From the NCBI RefSeq assembly GCF_022829405.1, contig NZ_JAKSXW010000130.1:1-64000 (forward strand): 64,000 nt of DNA, in the 5' to 3' direction. This document shows, piece after piece, positions 1 through 7,256 of the stretch. The notes under the pieces were generated by a model. The model worked only from the letters and a program-made list of their open reading frames with translations. It did no database searches and had not been told where the DNA came from. Position 1 is the first letter of the stretch; every line of letters begins with the position of its first letter. The DNA comes from Methylobacterium sp. J-076 (GTDB taxonomy: Bacteria; Pseudomonadota; Alphaproteobacteria; Rhizobiales; Beijerinckiaceae). A program made the translations under genes and the position numbers.

Positions 1-100
1 GCGGAGCCTGCTGCACGAGATCAGGACGGCTGCGGCCGATAGCGACGAACGGTGCAACGTTACCGTCGTGGTTGTTGTAGCGGATGTTGACGTGATGCAT
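1..100 (-). CDS. Partial CDS, unknown, runs off the left edge
   Basis: An open frame starts with ATG at position 100 on the minus strand and continues past the window edge, so only about 33 residues are visible (begins MHHVNIRYNN). A good ribosome binding site, GGAGGG, sits four bases before the ATG. It lies 11 bases downstream of the stop codon of the ribbon-helix-helix gene, so the two probably form an operon. A short DNA-binding protein followed by a larger gene is seen in mobilisation modules (accessory protein then relaxase) and in other element operons, but too little is visible to assign a function. Confidence 0.5.
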   Translation of the reverse strand, partial: MHHVNIRYNNHDGNVAPFVAIGRSRPDLVQQAP

Positions 101-111
101 GCCGCCCTCCC

Positions 112-342
112 TCAAGCTGCGCGAGCGAGGGCGGGAGAGGCAGGCGGCGTGCGGGGGCCGTCATCAGGGCTGAGTCGAACCCCATAACGGGCGAGGTGAG
201 CGCGGACGCTCTGCCGGACGAACTCACTCGTGGTCTGACCACGCTGGCGGGCGGTCGTCTCGACGGCGCGGGCAAGATCGGTCTCGACCTTCAACCGCAG
301 CAAGGCGTCGCGTCGGATCGGTGTAGTCATCATCGTGGCCAC
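112..342 (-). CDS. Ribbon-helix-helix (CopG/Arc-type) DNA-binding protein
   Basis: This small protein of about 76 residues has the ribbon-helix-helix pattern in residues 8-50: a short beta strand (LLRLKVETDL), a helix (ARAVETTARQRG), then TTSEFVRQSVRAHLARYG. Proteins of this type dimerise and bind operator DNA as plasmid or element copy-control proteins, antitoxins or mobilisation accessory factors. The start is either the GTG at 342 or one of the ATG codons at 333 and 330; none has a convincing ribosome binding site. It precedes the partial gene at the left edge and probably regulates or partners it. Its place inside the tRNA-Ser element suggests an element-maintenance role. Confidence 0.6.
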   Translation of the reverse strand: MATMMTTPIRRDALLRLKVETDLARAVETTARQRGQTTSEFVRQSVRAHLARYGVRLSPDDGPRTPPASPALARAA

Positions 343-518
343 TGCGTTGCAACTGCGTGGCTAATACGATGATGCCGTATGCTTTCAGTCGCAATGCCAG
401 CGAGATGGGGAGAAATTCAGCAGATTTTTTCGCTGTATTTCGCCGTTTTTCCTTTTCATTCGCTGACGTGTTTCATTATTTTTGATTTGAGTCTTTATGT
501 CGCAGCCTGACGATGATT

Positions 519-707
519 TTAGTGCCTAAAAAACACGAAGAAAATCGCGATGAGGGTTCCGCCCGCGACGGGAGCAAAGAATGCCATCACAGAAATCAGG
601 ATGATCAACGTGATCGCGGCATTCTCATTGCGCTTCGCATCCGGTGAGGGACGGCGTGGCGGTTCCCACCGCGGCGGAATTGATCGCTGCTCGGGTGGGA
701 CGAACAT
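519..707 (-). CDS. Small single-pass membrane protein, unknown
   Basis: A 62-residue frame has a polar, proline- and arginine-rich N-terminal half (residues 1-29) and a hydrophobic C-terminal segment (about residues 30-60) that would span the membrane and end in FFRH. I do not recognise a family. No strong ribosome binding site precedes it. The surrounding 343-518 stretch is AT-richer than the rest of the window, consistent with acquired DNA. It could be a real small membrane protein of the element or a chance frame. Confidence 0.35.
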   Translation of the reverse strand: MFVPPEQRSIPPRWEPPRRPSPDAKRNENAAITLIILISVMAFFAPVAGGTLIAIFFVFFRH

Positions 708-837
708 CGGCGCTCGTCAGAATACGTTCTGGGATACGCACTGAGGGTAGACACAGCCACGTGATCTGTCGCCGTGTCGTAGCCTCGCGCCCCAACAGCA
801 CATTGCTGCGTTGTCCATACCAAGCAGCAGGAGATGG

Positions 838-1083
838 ATGATGGCCTACGTGACGATTGAGAAGGATGGTGAGCCGTGGATGATTTGCCACGCGGTTCAC
901 GATGATGCCCTCGAACGTCGGATCGCATCTGCCAAGGCAGAGGTCCCGACCGCGACGTTCACCCATCGACTCTCGACCCCAGTCGAAAGCCAAAGATGCG
1001 CCGAAGCCATGGATGCCCAAGCAGGGTTGGTGGAGGATCCGTTCGACTTTTTCGCAACGAAGATTGATGACCTACCTCGTTGA
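838..1083 (+). CDS. Hypothetical protein of the integrated element
   Basis: An 80-residue protein reads MMAYVTIEKDGEPWMICHAV and onward. AGGAG at 829-833 lies four bases before the ATG at 838 and seven before a second ATG at 841, so either may be used; a longer version from a TTG at 811 is less likely. The composition is balanced and acidic at the end (EDPFDFFATKIDDLPR). I recognise no domain. It is the only plus-strand gene in the left part of the island and converges with the replication-type genes. Confidence 0.45.
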   Translation: MMAYVTIEKDGEPWMICHAVHDDALERRIASAKAEVPTATFTHRLSTPVESQRCAEAMDAQAGLVEDPFDFFATKIDDLPR

Positions 1084-1106
1084 AAAAGCTCCCTGCCCGC
1101 TGACTG

Positions 1107-1580
1107 CTAGTGGATAGTTCCGGGCCGCGGGTCGAGTGCGGCAACTGTCTCATCAAGCGCTAGCTCCTCGGCCACGGCGCGGTCGAAGCCGCCCTCGTAT
1201 TCCCGGATTGCAGCATGCTCTTCGAAGTATGCGAACCAGCTGTTGGCGTCCGAGGCGACCGGATCGGCCAGCTCGCCGTCGTTCTGTTTCTCTCCCCCCA
1301 AATTTGTGCGTGACCGCGTGACTGCGTGACCGCGACGACTAAAATACTGTCTTAATTGGCTTTTTTCGGTCACGCAGTCTTGCAGGCCGTCATCACGCGA
1401 TGCGTGACCGCGTGACCCGACAGCGGCTTCGGTCACGCAGGACACGCAGTCAGAACGCACCGCGTGACCACCTAACTCATTGTTATTGCTCGCGGTCACG
1501 CAGGTCACGCGGGTCACGCACGTTTTTTGGCTCACCCGATTTAAAACGAGCTTTTGGAAGGCGGCGAGATCGACGGGCAT
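1107..1580 (-). CDS. Small element protein containing the repeat array (CVT-repeat protein)
   Basis: This frame overlaps the stop codon of the DUF927 gene, with an ATG at 1580 preceded by GGAGG at a spacing of about seven. The N-terminal two thirds is the translated repeat array and shows recurring C/R-V-T tripeptides. The last ~45 residues look like real protein (NSWFAYFEEHAAIREYEGGFDRA, then EELALDETVAAL). From memory, a similar W..F..ERA.I.E..GG tail follows DUF927/primase genes in other alphaproteobacterial elements; this is recollection, not a search. The gene may be genuine with an origin embedded in it, or the N-terminal part may be mere read-through of the origin. Function unknown. 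Confidence 0.5.
   Translation of the reverse strand: MPVDLAAFQKLVLNRVSQKTCVTRVTCVTASNNNELGGHAVRSDCVSCVTEAAVGSRGHASRDDGLQDCVTEKSQLRQYFSRRGHAVTRSRTNLGGEKQNDGELADPVASDANSWFAYFEEHAAIREYEGGFDRAVAEELALDETVAALDPRPGTIH
1308..1519. repeat. Iteron-like array of GCGTGAC/GTCACGC repeats, candidate replication origin
   Basis: Eleven exact copies of the heptamer GCGTGAC (or its complement GTCACGC) start at 1308, 1316, 1324, 1369, 1402, 1410, 1432, 1462, 1495, 1504 and 1513. Several are spaced by 8-9 bases. They occur in both orientations and flank an AT-rich stretch at about 1336-1367. The array lies immediately downstream of a DUF927 ATPase gene. Clustered short repeats plus an AT-rich unwinding region next to a primase/helicase gene is the layout of phage-satellite and plasmid origins. 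That it is an origin is inferred. Confidence 0.65.
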
Positions 1581-3412
1581 CACTGCGCCTCCACGTCGAA
1601 CAGGGCCGAAGCGCGGACGGCGTAGGTGGGGACCGACCGGCCATCGACCTTCAGGAAAAGGCGGTGGGTTCGGTCACGGCCGGCCTGAAGCAGCCCCCGC
1701 TCGAACAGCATATCGACAGCGCTCTTTGGGTCGACAGCGCCGGCCAACACCTCCCCCCAGCCGGTCGCCGTGAAGGCATACAGCTGGGCATCGTCGCGGC
1801 GAACACGGTAGCCGAGGAGGTCGCGGATAGGAGTGGTAGATGGATCGGGGTTCTCCAAGTTACGGAACCGCGATTCCCCATGTCGCTCAATTGCTCCGCG
1901 GATCGCTTCCTTGGCGGCAACCAGTTCCCCGGGGCCATCGCCGCCACGGTTCGACCGCCACGCGTTGAAGCAGGTCGTGATCGCCCGCTCGACCTCGCCA
2001 TCAGCCCAGGGCAATTGCAGAGCTACCCGCGCCATCTCTCCGGCGGCGGCGATCAGGGCAAAGCGTTCAGCAGCACGGGAACATTGTCCATCCGACTCCG
2101 GCACCTCAGCCAAAAGCTTGCCGGCGATTTCCGCCATCATCGCGCGCGCCGCCGTAGCGGTGCTGTCCGAATCGACCACCAAGGCCGACACCAGCGCCGG
2201 GCCTGCAGTGCCGTAGTGCCGGAGCGCCGCCCCCTTGATCATTTTCGCAAAGTCAGCCGGGTCGTGGCCCTTCGTGTCCTCGAACAATCCGAGACCGCTG
2301 CCGGCATCAGCCGGCACATCGACCACACGGATCAACTGGCCGGCGCGGGCACGTTTGCCCGTCTCAGCGATCTTGTCCGCCAACCCGATCTCACCGGCCG
2401 ACAACAGCATTACGCGCCACTCGTGCCGGGCACGCAGCTCGGCCTCTCTAGTCGCACGGGCCTTTCCCTGACCGTTCACAAGTAAGTACGCCGTAGCACC
2501 AGCTTCACGGGCTTCAAGTTCGCCAAGTTCATCCAGGACTAGCACCGTGCCCGAGTGAGCGCGCGCGACGCTTTCCAGACCGTTGCCGGTGGCCCGCCAC
2601 GTCTGGGTGAAGCCTGCCCGACCGCCGCCGCCCCAGACACTGCCGGCGGCGATCAGGCCGGTGGACTTGCCAGTCGAGGAGCCGCCTTTGATATTGACCC
2701 CACCTCCCTCGTCCTGGAGCAGATCGGCGATGGGACCTGCGAACGCGACCGATAGGGCGAGGATCAGACGGGAGTTACCTGCCGCCGGGGCGGCCACCGC
2801 CTCGACCCACTGCTCCAGCGATCCAGCCTCAGCATAGCGTGCAGCGTCTGCCCGACCATCAAACAGCACTTCTTCCGCGCCAGTCGAGCCTATGGTGGTC
2901 TTCGGCAGAACGAAGGCGGTGCCGTACCATCCGGAGCGTTTCACCAGCCGCACGCGCCGCCGGCATTCGAGATCGAAGAGACCGCGCTTCAGCAGAACCA
3001 ACGTTTTGCGCCCGATGCTGACGGGGAGCCCCGCGTCAACCAATGGTCGCAACCACTCGGTGCCATCGCCGACAAGATCTGCATGAGGAACGAACCCCCG
3101 GTGACGAAGGCCATCTCGGTCCTGCCATTCGATGGTCGTTGCCCAGCCCGCGCCATTCGGATCGCGCGCGAGGCCCGGGACGGTGAACGGTCCGGACAGA
3201 CGCAGCGGGGGATCATCGCCTTCGGCATCAAACCACAACCCGGAGTCCCGCATCTTGAAGCCCATGGGCCACTTGGGTCCGGACGGTCCATCCGATGGGC
3301 GCAGGTCGTACTGCGAGCTATGGTCAAGGGCTGCGGCGCCCTCATCGCCGTGACGACGATCATCGAGCGAACCACTCCGATCCAACTCGGTTTCGAAGAG
3401 CAACTCTTTCAC
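1580..3412 (-). CDS. DUF927 domain primase/helicase-type ATPase
   Basis: A 610-residue protein starts with GTG and overlaps the previous gene's stop by four bases. The middle contains a Walker A motif (GGSSTGKST) and a Walker B-like acidic run (VLVLDELGEL). The flanking sequence matches the DUF927 family, which is found in replication modules of integrative elements, plasmids and phage satellites and is thought to act as a helicase partner of a primase. About 170 residues before the ATPase core form the substrate-side domain; the C-terminal ~200 residues are alanine-rich. No separate primase domain is visible. With the repeat array just downstream it probably drives excised-element replication. 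Family assignment is strong; the replication role is inferred. Confidence 0.8.
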   Translation of the reverse strand: MKELLFETELDRSGSLDDRRHGDEGAAALDHSSQYDLRPSDGPSGPKWPMGFKMRDSGLWFDAEGDDPPLRLSGPFTVPGLARDPNGAGWATTIEWQDRDGLRHRGFVPHADLVGDGTEWLRPLVDAGLPVSIGRKTLVLLKRGLFDLECRRRVRLVKRSGWYGTAFVLPKTTIGSTGAEEVLFDGRADAARYAEAGSLEQWVEAVAAPAAGNSRLILALSVAFAGPIADLLQDEGGGVNIKGGSSTGKSTGLIAAGSVWGGGGRAGFTQTWRATGNGLESVARAHSGTVLVLDELGELEAREAGATAYLLVNGQGKARATREAELRARHEWRVMLLSAGEIGLADKIAETGKRARAGQLIRVVDVPADAGSGLGLFEDTKGHDPADFAKMIKGAALRHYGTAGPALVSALVVDSDSTATAARAMMAEIAGKLLAEVPESDGQCSRAAERFALIAAAGEMARVALQLPWADGEVERAITTCFNAWRSNRGGDGPGELVAAKEAIRGAIERHGESRFRNLENPDPSTTPIRDLLGYRVRRDDAQLYAFTATGWGEVLAGAVDPKSAVDMLFERGLLQAGRDRTHRLFLKVDGRSVPTYAVRASALFDVEAQ

Positions 3413-3696
3413 GGGCGCGCCTCCGCGTTCGGATGGAGGGACGACGCCTGAGCTGATCGCTGACGCTCTCGTTCCAGCTGTTCAGTGAGATCACCAAGCA
3501 AATTGAGGGCGGCCCGGAACTCAATCGCAGCACATTTCATCGTGTACCTCATGCCCGGATCGTCGCGCATGAAAGCGTAGTCGCTGACCATGTTTGCCCG
3601 CATGGCCACCGTCACCATCAATTCAGCGATGGTGGCGCGAAGCTTATCGGGGTCGCCGTAGGCGAAGTGATCGGAGTGGAAGGATGAAGCGCTCAT
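3409..3696 (-). CDS. Hypothetical element protein (95 aa)
   Basis: The ATG at 3696 is preceded by GGGGGAGG and overlaps the stop of the upstream gene (ATGA), while its own stop overlaps the GTG of the DUF927 gene (GTGA), so it is translationally coupled on both sides. The protein is largely helical with an N-terminal SSFHSDHFAYGDPDKLRATI and a charged tail (TEQLERERQRSA). I recognise no domain. Strict coupling suggests it works with the DUF927 protein, perhaps as an accessory replication or regulatory factor. Upstream in-frame codons are ignored because of the strong ribosome binding site here. Confidence 0.6.
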   Translation of the reverse strand: MSASSFHSDHFAYGDPDKLRATIAELMVTVAMRANMVSDYAFMRDDPGMRYTMKCAAIEFRAALNLLGDLTEQLERERQRSAQASSLHPNAEARP

Positions 3697-4391
3697 GCTC
3701 TGCCTCCCCCCGCGACCCATTGCGGAAGCTCGAAGGATACCTCCAGGCTCCGCGCAAAGGCGGTGTAGTGCGGGCGGGCTGTGGACCAGTCGCGAAACCA
3801 CGTCTCCTGGAAGGGGTGAAGCCAAGCGATACCTGCCCGGCGCCATTCGTCGTGCGTGGTCAGCGCGTAGAGAGCAGCTGCTTCAAGACAGTCGATCTCC
3901 GTTTCGCAGAGATGTTCGAGTGCTGCCGTCATGGTGATAGCGATGCCAAGCGGATGTATCTCGGCAGCAAGGGTGTCGTCAGCCCAGGCTGCTGCCTGTT
4001 CCTGATTATTGCCGATGATACCGAGCAGCAGGTCGCCTCTGTCGCACCAGCGGGAGCAATCGAGGATATCAGTGGTCCAAGCCTCGACCGGCACATCCGC
4101 TTCCATCCCAGCAACTCGTGGGTAGGCCGCGTGCCGTGGTATTGGCAGAGCGACCTTCGGAACGCTGTGTCCGCCGTCGTCTTCAAACTGAGGGCACCCC
4201 CCCAGGCGTTGGGCGTCAGCGACAAACCGGCGCCGCTCATCCTGGTCGTGGATGCCGGCGAAAATCGCCGTCCCTTCCATCGTAAATAGCACTCGGTCGG
4301 GATCGGAGGGATCGAAGACCTCGGGTTTGAAGACCGGAATGGTGATGCCATAGGGCGTCGGGAAGGTGCCGTAGAGCTTTTTAGGACTCAT
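3693..4391 (-). CDS. Hypothetical element protein (232 aa)
   Basis: The start is the ATG at 4391 (MSPKKLYGTF), preceded by GGAGGG at a spacing of seven and overlapping the stop of the 66-aa gene. The protein is soluble and rich in aromatic residues and histidine, and includes the segment FAGIHDQDERRRFVADAQRLGG. I recognise no catalytic motif or family. It sits second in the coupled series leading to the DUF927 gene. An element-maintenance role is possible but not shown by the sequence. Confidence 0.6.
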   Translation of the reverse strand: MSPKKLYGTFPTPYGITIPVFKPEVFDPSDPDRVLFTMEGTAIFAGIHDQDERRRFVADAQRLGGCPQFEDDGGHSVPKVALPIPRHAAYPRVAGMEADVPVEAWTTDILDCSRWCDRGDLLLGIIGNNQEQAAAWADDTLAAEIHPLGIAITMTAALEHLCETEIDCLEAAALYALTTHDEWRRAGIAWLHPFQETWFRDWSTARPHYTAFARSLEVSFELPQWVAGGGRA

Positions 4392-4588
4392 CGTTGCGCC
4401 CTCCATGTGTCGAGGACGGGATAAGCAAGCTCGGCCAGCATCGCCGCCGTTGCGGGCGGAAGGCCGAAGCGATAGCTCAGAATACGGGCTTGAAGGGGGG
4501 CGTGATCTGGCGCATATCTCTCTTCGCGAACTGCCAGGAACGCATTTGAGAGACCCGCCGTCGCCCCGCGATGCGCGGGTTTTTTCAT
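4388..4588 (-). CDS. Small element protein (66 aa)
   Basis: It begins MKKPAHRGATAG at 4588 and overlaps the next gene by four bases. The C-terminal half is helical (RILSYRFGLPPATAAMLAELAYPVL). Short proteins with a K-K-P-x-R-G-A-T-A start recur, from memory, next to DUF927 or primase genes in alphaproteobacterial islands. Its first codons lie inside a palindrome followed on the plus strand by six T residues, so the same DNA is a terminator-like element read the other way. Three bases separate its start from the stop of the AlpA-like gene. Confidence 0.55.
   Translation of the reverse strand: MKKPAHRGATAGLSNAFLAVREERYAPDHAPLQARILSYRFGLPPATAAMLAELAYPVLDTWRAQR
4565..4585 (+). terminator. Terminator-like hairpin overlapping a gene start
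   Basis: CCCGCG, a three-base loop and CGCGGG are followed by T6 on the plus strand, the form of a rho-independent terminator for plus-strand transcription. The same bases encode the first codons of the 66-aa minus-strand gene, where the hairpin would sit in the 5' coding region and could affect its translation. Confidence 0.5.
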
Positions 4589-4591
4589 GGC

Positions 4592-4819
4592 TCAAGCAGC
4601 CTCCATCTCAAGCGAGGCTGTGAAGGCACGCAGGGAGTTATCGGTGATCCGCGTGGCGGATCCGATCTTCACCGTCTTGAGCTTGCCCTCGCCGATGAGG
4701 CGGTAGAGTGTGGTGGTGCCGATGCCGAGTGCTTCCTTAACCTCGGTCGGACGATGCAAAAGCTTCAGCGTTGGCTGACGCAGTTCATCCTGCGCCGCCT
4801 GAAACCTCTCGGTGTTCAT
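4592..4819 (-). CDS. AlpA/excisionase-type helix-turn-helix protein
   Basis: This 75-residue protein carries a MerR/excisionase-like winged helix pattern: LLHRPTEVKEALGIGTTTLYRLIGEGKLKTVKIGSATRITDNSLRAF in residues 22-67, here abbreviated by its key turns ALGIGTTTLYRLI and KLKTVKIG. Such proteins (HTH_17, AlpA, Xis) control integrase expression or act as recombination directionality factors. It heads the minus-strand operon of the island and is separated from the integrase by one hypothetical gene. AGAGGA lies upstream of the ATG at 4819. It is the best candidate for the excisionase or master regulator. Confidence 0.7.
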   Translation of the reverse strand: MNTERFQAAQDELRQPTLKLLHRPTEVKEALGIGTTTLYRLIGEGKLKTVKIGSATRITDNSLRAFTASLEMEAA

Positions 4820-4942
4820 GGCTGCTGTCCTCTAATTTCGCCGGGTTTCCAGCGAATACGGACGAATAATGGGGCTAGAGGCTCGCTTGATCAATCTTAG
4901 CAATTTTGCGGTCTTAAGAGCGCGCTAAATCATTCCGCGTTC

Positions 4943-5476
4943 TTAAGACCGCAAGTATTTGAGGCGCCTCCTAACCGCATGAGCGCTAACAGGCTTAAAG
5001 CCCAATTTTTCTAATGATCGGTTCACCGCTTTCCAGGTAATGCCTACGAAATCTCTCGAACCTATTTGCTCAGGAGTTTTACCGACCAGCTCGTCGGCCA
5101 AGGCTTCGTGGAATGCTCGAACTTCCGGGTTGTTGTTACGCCTTTCGGCGCGGACTTCTCGGGCTTTGGCTGCTTGAACCGTGGGTGACATTACGTCTAG
5201 TTCCGCATCGACTATATAACGAGCCCCCTCCCCTAACGAGTCGATCAGTTGTGCTACATCAAGCAACAATGCTCTTGCAGAATCTGGATCAGATCTCATC
5301 AAATTGCTTGTAGTATTTAAAATTCTTCTCCCAGCATACACCGCAGACAGCCAACTTAGACGTTCATCTACAGTTTCCGAAACAGCAGGAAGCCCATAGG
5401 CGTTTTCTTCTATCACCATCAAAACATTGGCGATCCATAAAATAGCCTCTTCGGCTGTGCTTGGAAGCTTTGACAT
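4943..5476 (-). CDS. Hypothetical protein in island cargo position
   Basis: A 177-residue soluble, helical protein with a noticeably lower GC content than its neighbours, which suggests a separate origin. The ATG at 5476 lies six bases after the integrase stop. The N-terminal half includes ILWIANVLMVIEENAYGL and YAGRRILNTTSNLM; the basic C-terminus (SAHAVRRRLKYLRS) could bind nucleic acid. I recognise no family. It sits between the integrase and the regulator, a place where elements often carry accessory or immunity functions, so it is a candidate cargo gene. Confidence 0.6.
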   Translation of the reverse strand: MSKLPSTAEEAILWIANVLMVIEENAYGLPAVSETVDERLSWLSAVYAGRRILNTTSNLMRSDPDSARALLLDVAQLIDSLGEGARYIVDAELDVMSPTVQAAKAREVRAERRNNNPEVRAFHEALADELVGKTPEQIGSRDFVGITWKAVNRSLEKLGFKPVSAHAVRRRLKYLRS

Positions 5477-5482
5477 ATTTCA

Positions 5483-6673
5483 TCAGCTCGCTAGGCGGGT
5501 AGTGAAATACTCATCCCAAGCGGCCATTAGCTCGCGCCGCTTCTCGAACAGATCACCCCGCCGATAGGCCCGCTCGACCTTGGACTCGACGGTATGGGCC
5601 AAGGCCATCTCGACTACCTCTGAAGGGAAGTCGGTGGTCTCGGAGGCCCAATCCCGGAACGAACTGCGGAAGCCGTGGACGGTGATGTCCTCCCGCTCCA
5701 TCCGCCGGAGCAACACCAGCATGGCCATGTTGGATAGAGGCTTGCCGCGCCGGCCACCGGGGAAGACGTGAACCGCGTCCAGGCCCTTCATCTTGGCGAG
5801 GATAGCCAGCGCTGCCGACGACAGCGGCACGCGATGTTCAACACCGGCTTTCATCCGCTCCGCCGGGACGGTCCAGACCCCAGCGTCTAGATCAATCTCG
5901 TCCCACCGGACTCCCAGCGCCTCGCCCGTGCGGGCCGCCGTTAGGATCGTGAAGGCCATCAGCTTCGCGGCGATGCCCGTCTGCTCGGCGAGCGACTTCA
6001 TGAAGGCTGGAACCTGCGCGAAGGGAAGCGCGGCGTGGTGCTCAACCTTCTGCACCCGCGACCGCTTCGGCAGCAGGTTGGCGAGGTGGCCTTTCCAGCG
6101 GGCGGGGTTCTCGCCGCGCCGGTAGCCGTGGGTCGTCGCCCAGTCCAAGATCGCCTCGACACGCCCGCGCACCCGCGTCGCCGTCTCGGCCTTCGTGGTC
6201 CAGATCGGTTGCAGGGCCTGCATCACTAGGCCGGTATCGACAGCCGCGACGGGCAGATCGCCGAACATGGGAAAGGCGTAGGCTTCGAGCGTCGCCGTCC
6301 ATTGAGCCGCATGCTTGGCATTGCGCCAGCCGGCCTTGTGCGCTTCGATGTATCGCTCAGCGCAGGTTCGGAAGGTGATCGCCTTCGCAGCCTCGATTGC
6401 CGCGTCCTGACGCTGGCCGCGCCTCATCTCAATGGGGTCGACGCCGTCGTAGCAGAGCTTCCGGCAGGTCACAGCCTTGTCCCGCGCCTCGGCGAGCGAG
6501 AATGTCGCAGCCGAGCCCAAGCCCATCTCCCGCGACTTGCCGCGCAGGGTGAACCGAAAGATCCAGCTCTTAGCGCCCTTACCGGTGACCTGAAGCCAAA
6601 GGCCGCCGCCGTCCCCGTACATGCCGCGGGTCTTCAGCTTCGCGACTCCAAGGGCGGTCAGCTTACCGGCCAT
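5483..6673 (-). CDS. Tyrosine recombinase (integrase, P4-type)
   Basis: The protein begins MAGKLTALGVAKLKTRG and has the DUF4102-type N-terminal domain of P4/CP4-57-like integrases (YGDGGGLWLQV, SWIFRFTLRGKSREMGLGS). The C-terminal catalytic domain carries the conserved Arg in TAARTGEALGVRWDEID, His-x-x-Arg in VHGFRSSFRDWA, and the region of the late His/Tyr around MALAHTVESKVERAYRRGD. Such enzymes integrate elements at tRNA 3' ends. The gene reads away from the adjacent tRNA-Ser 143 bases upstream, the usual arrangement. A longer start at 6769 is possible, but the 32 extra residues do not resemble the family. It looks intact. Confidence 0.9.
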   Translation of the reverse strand: MAGKLTALGVAKLKTRGMYGDGGGLWLQVTGKGAKSWIFRFTLRGKSREMGLGSAATFSLAEARDKAVTCRKLCYDGVDPIEMRRGQRQDAAIEAAKAITFRTCAERYIEAHKAGWRNAKHAAQWTATLEAYAFPMFGDLPVAAVDTGLVMQALQPIWTTKAETATRVRGRVEAILDWATTHGYRRGENPARWKGHLANLLPKRSRVQKVEHHAALPFAQVPAFMKSLAEQTGIAAKLMAFTILTAARTGEALGVRWDEIDLDAGVWTVPAERMKAGVEHRVPLSSAALAILAKMKGLDAVHVFPGGRRGKPLSNMAMLVLLRRMEREDITVHGFRSSFRDWASETTDFPSEVVEMALAHTVESKVERAYRRGDLFEKRRELMAAWDEYFTTRLAS

Positions 6674-6815
6674 CTCTGCATCACCCACGCGGCTACCCAC
6701 ATGGTAATTGCGAATTTGGGCGAACGCCAGCGGCCCGCTGCGAATGATGCGCCGGCCTTTGTAACTCAAATTGCTAGGAAATTTGTGTTCGCCGAAGTTC
6801 GCTGGAATGCGCTGC

Positions 6816-6860
6816 TGGCGGAAGGGGTGAGATTCGAACTCACGGTGGAGTTGCCCCCAC
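6816..6860 (-). other. Probable attachment site (tRNA-Ser 3' half)
   Basis: The 3' half of the tRNA-Ser gene is the expected core of the att site because a tRNA-type integrase starts just beyond it and points away. The matching second copy should lie left of position 1; none is seen inside the window. Exact core limits cannot be set from one copy. Confidence 0.5.
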
Positions 6861-6905
6861 GGCGGTTTTCAAGACCGCTGCCTTAAACCACTCGGCCACC
6901 CTTCC
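6816..6905 (-). tRNA. tRNA-Ser (UGA), with encoded CCA
   Basis: A 90-base gene reads GGAAGGGTGGCCGAGTGG at its 5' end, has a long variable arm typical of serine tRNAs, the anticodon TGA in the loop CTTGAAA, a TTCGAAT T-loop, and a 3' strand CCCTTCC-G-CCA that pairs with the acceptor. Its 3' end faces the integrase, so it is the probable attachment site of the element. Confidence 0.95.
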
Positions 6906-7140
6906 CGGCGCAGGCACGCTGATCTACGGCCCCGTCGGAAGCGGCGTCAACCGTGTGTCGCGTCATCCCCCCGGAGTCGCGGCGGGGAGGAGGATTGTGA
7001 CGCCTCAGGACCCTCCGGGGCGATGTCTGGCCGTCGCCGACTTTATGGGTACGGATCGGCCAAACGTGGCTTGCCAAGTTCGGCGCGAGCTACTAGAAGC
7101 GCGTCACTCCCGGCGCGCATCCATCGCCGCCGCGGAACAG

Positions 7141-7217
7141 GCGCCCGTAGCTCAGCTGGATAGAGCACCAGACTACGAATCTGGGGGTCAGAGGTTCGAA
7201 TCCTTTCGGGCGCGCCA
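7141..7217 (+). tRNA. tRNA-Arg (ACG), with encoded CCA
   Basis: The 77-base gene starts GCGCCCGTAGCTCAGCTGG. It has the anticodon ACG in CTACGAA, a GGTTCGAATCC T-arm and an acceptor 3' strand GGGCGC-G-CCA that pairs with the 5' end. It decodes CGN arginine codons after inosine modification. Confidence 0.95.
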
Positions 7218-7256
7218 CTTCCATACAAATCTGCGAATATCGGGTCTCGCTGCTAG

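Noticed and set aside
1308..1519. The heptamer array as a CRISPR
   Set aside because: Repeats are seven bases, in both orientations and with spacers of only 1-40 bases; no cas genes are near.
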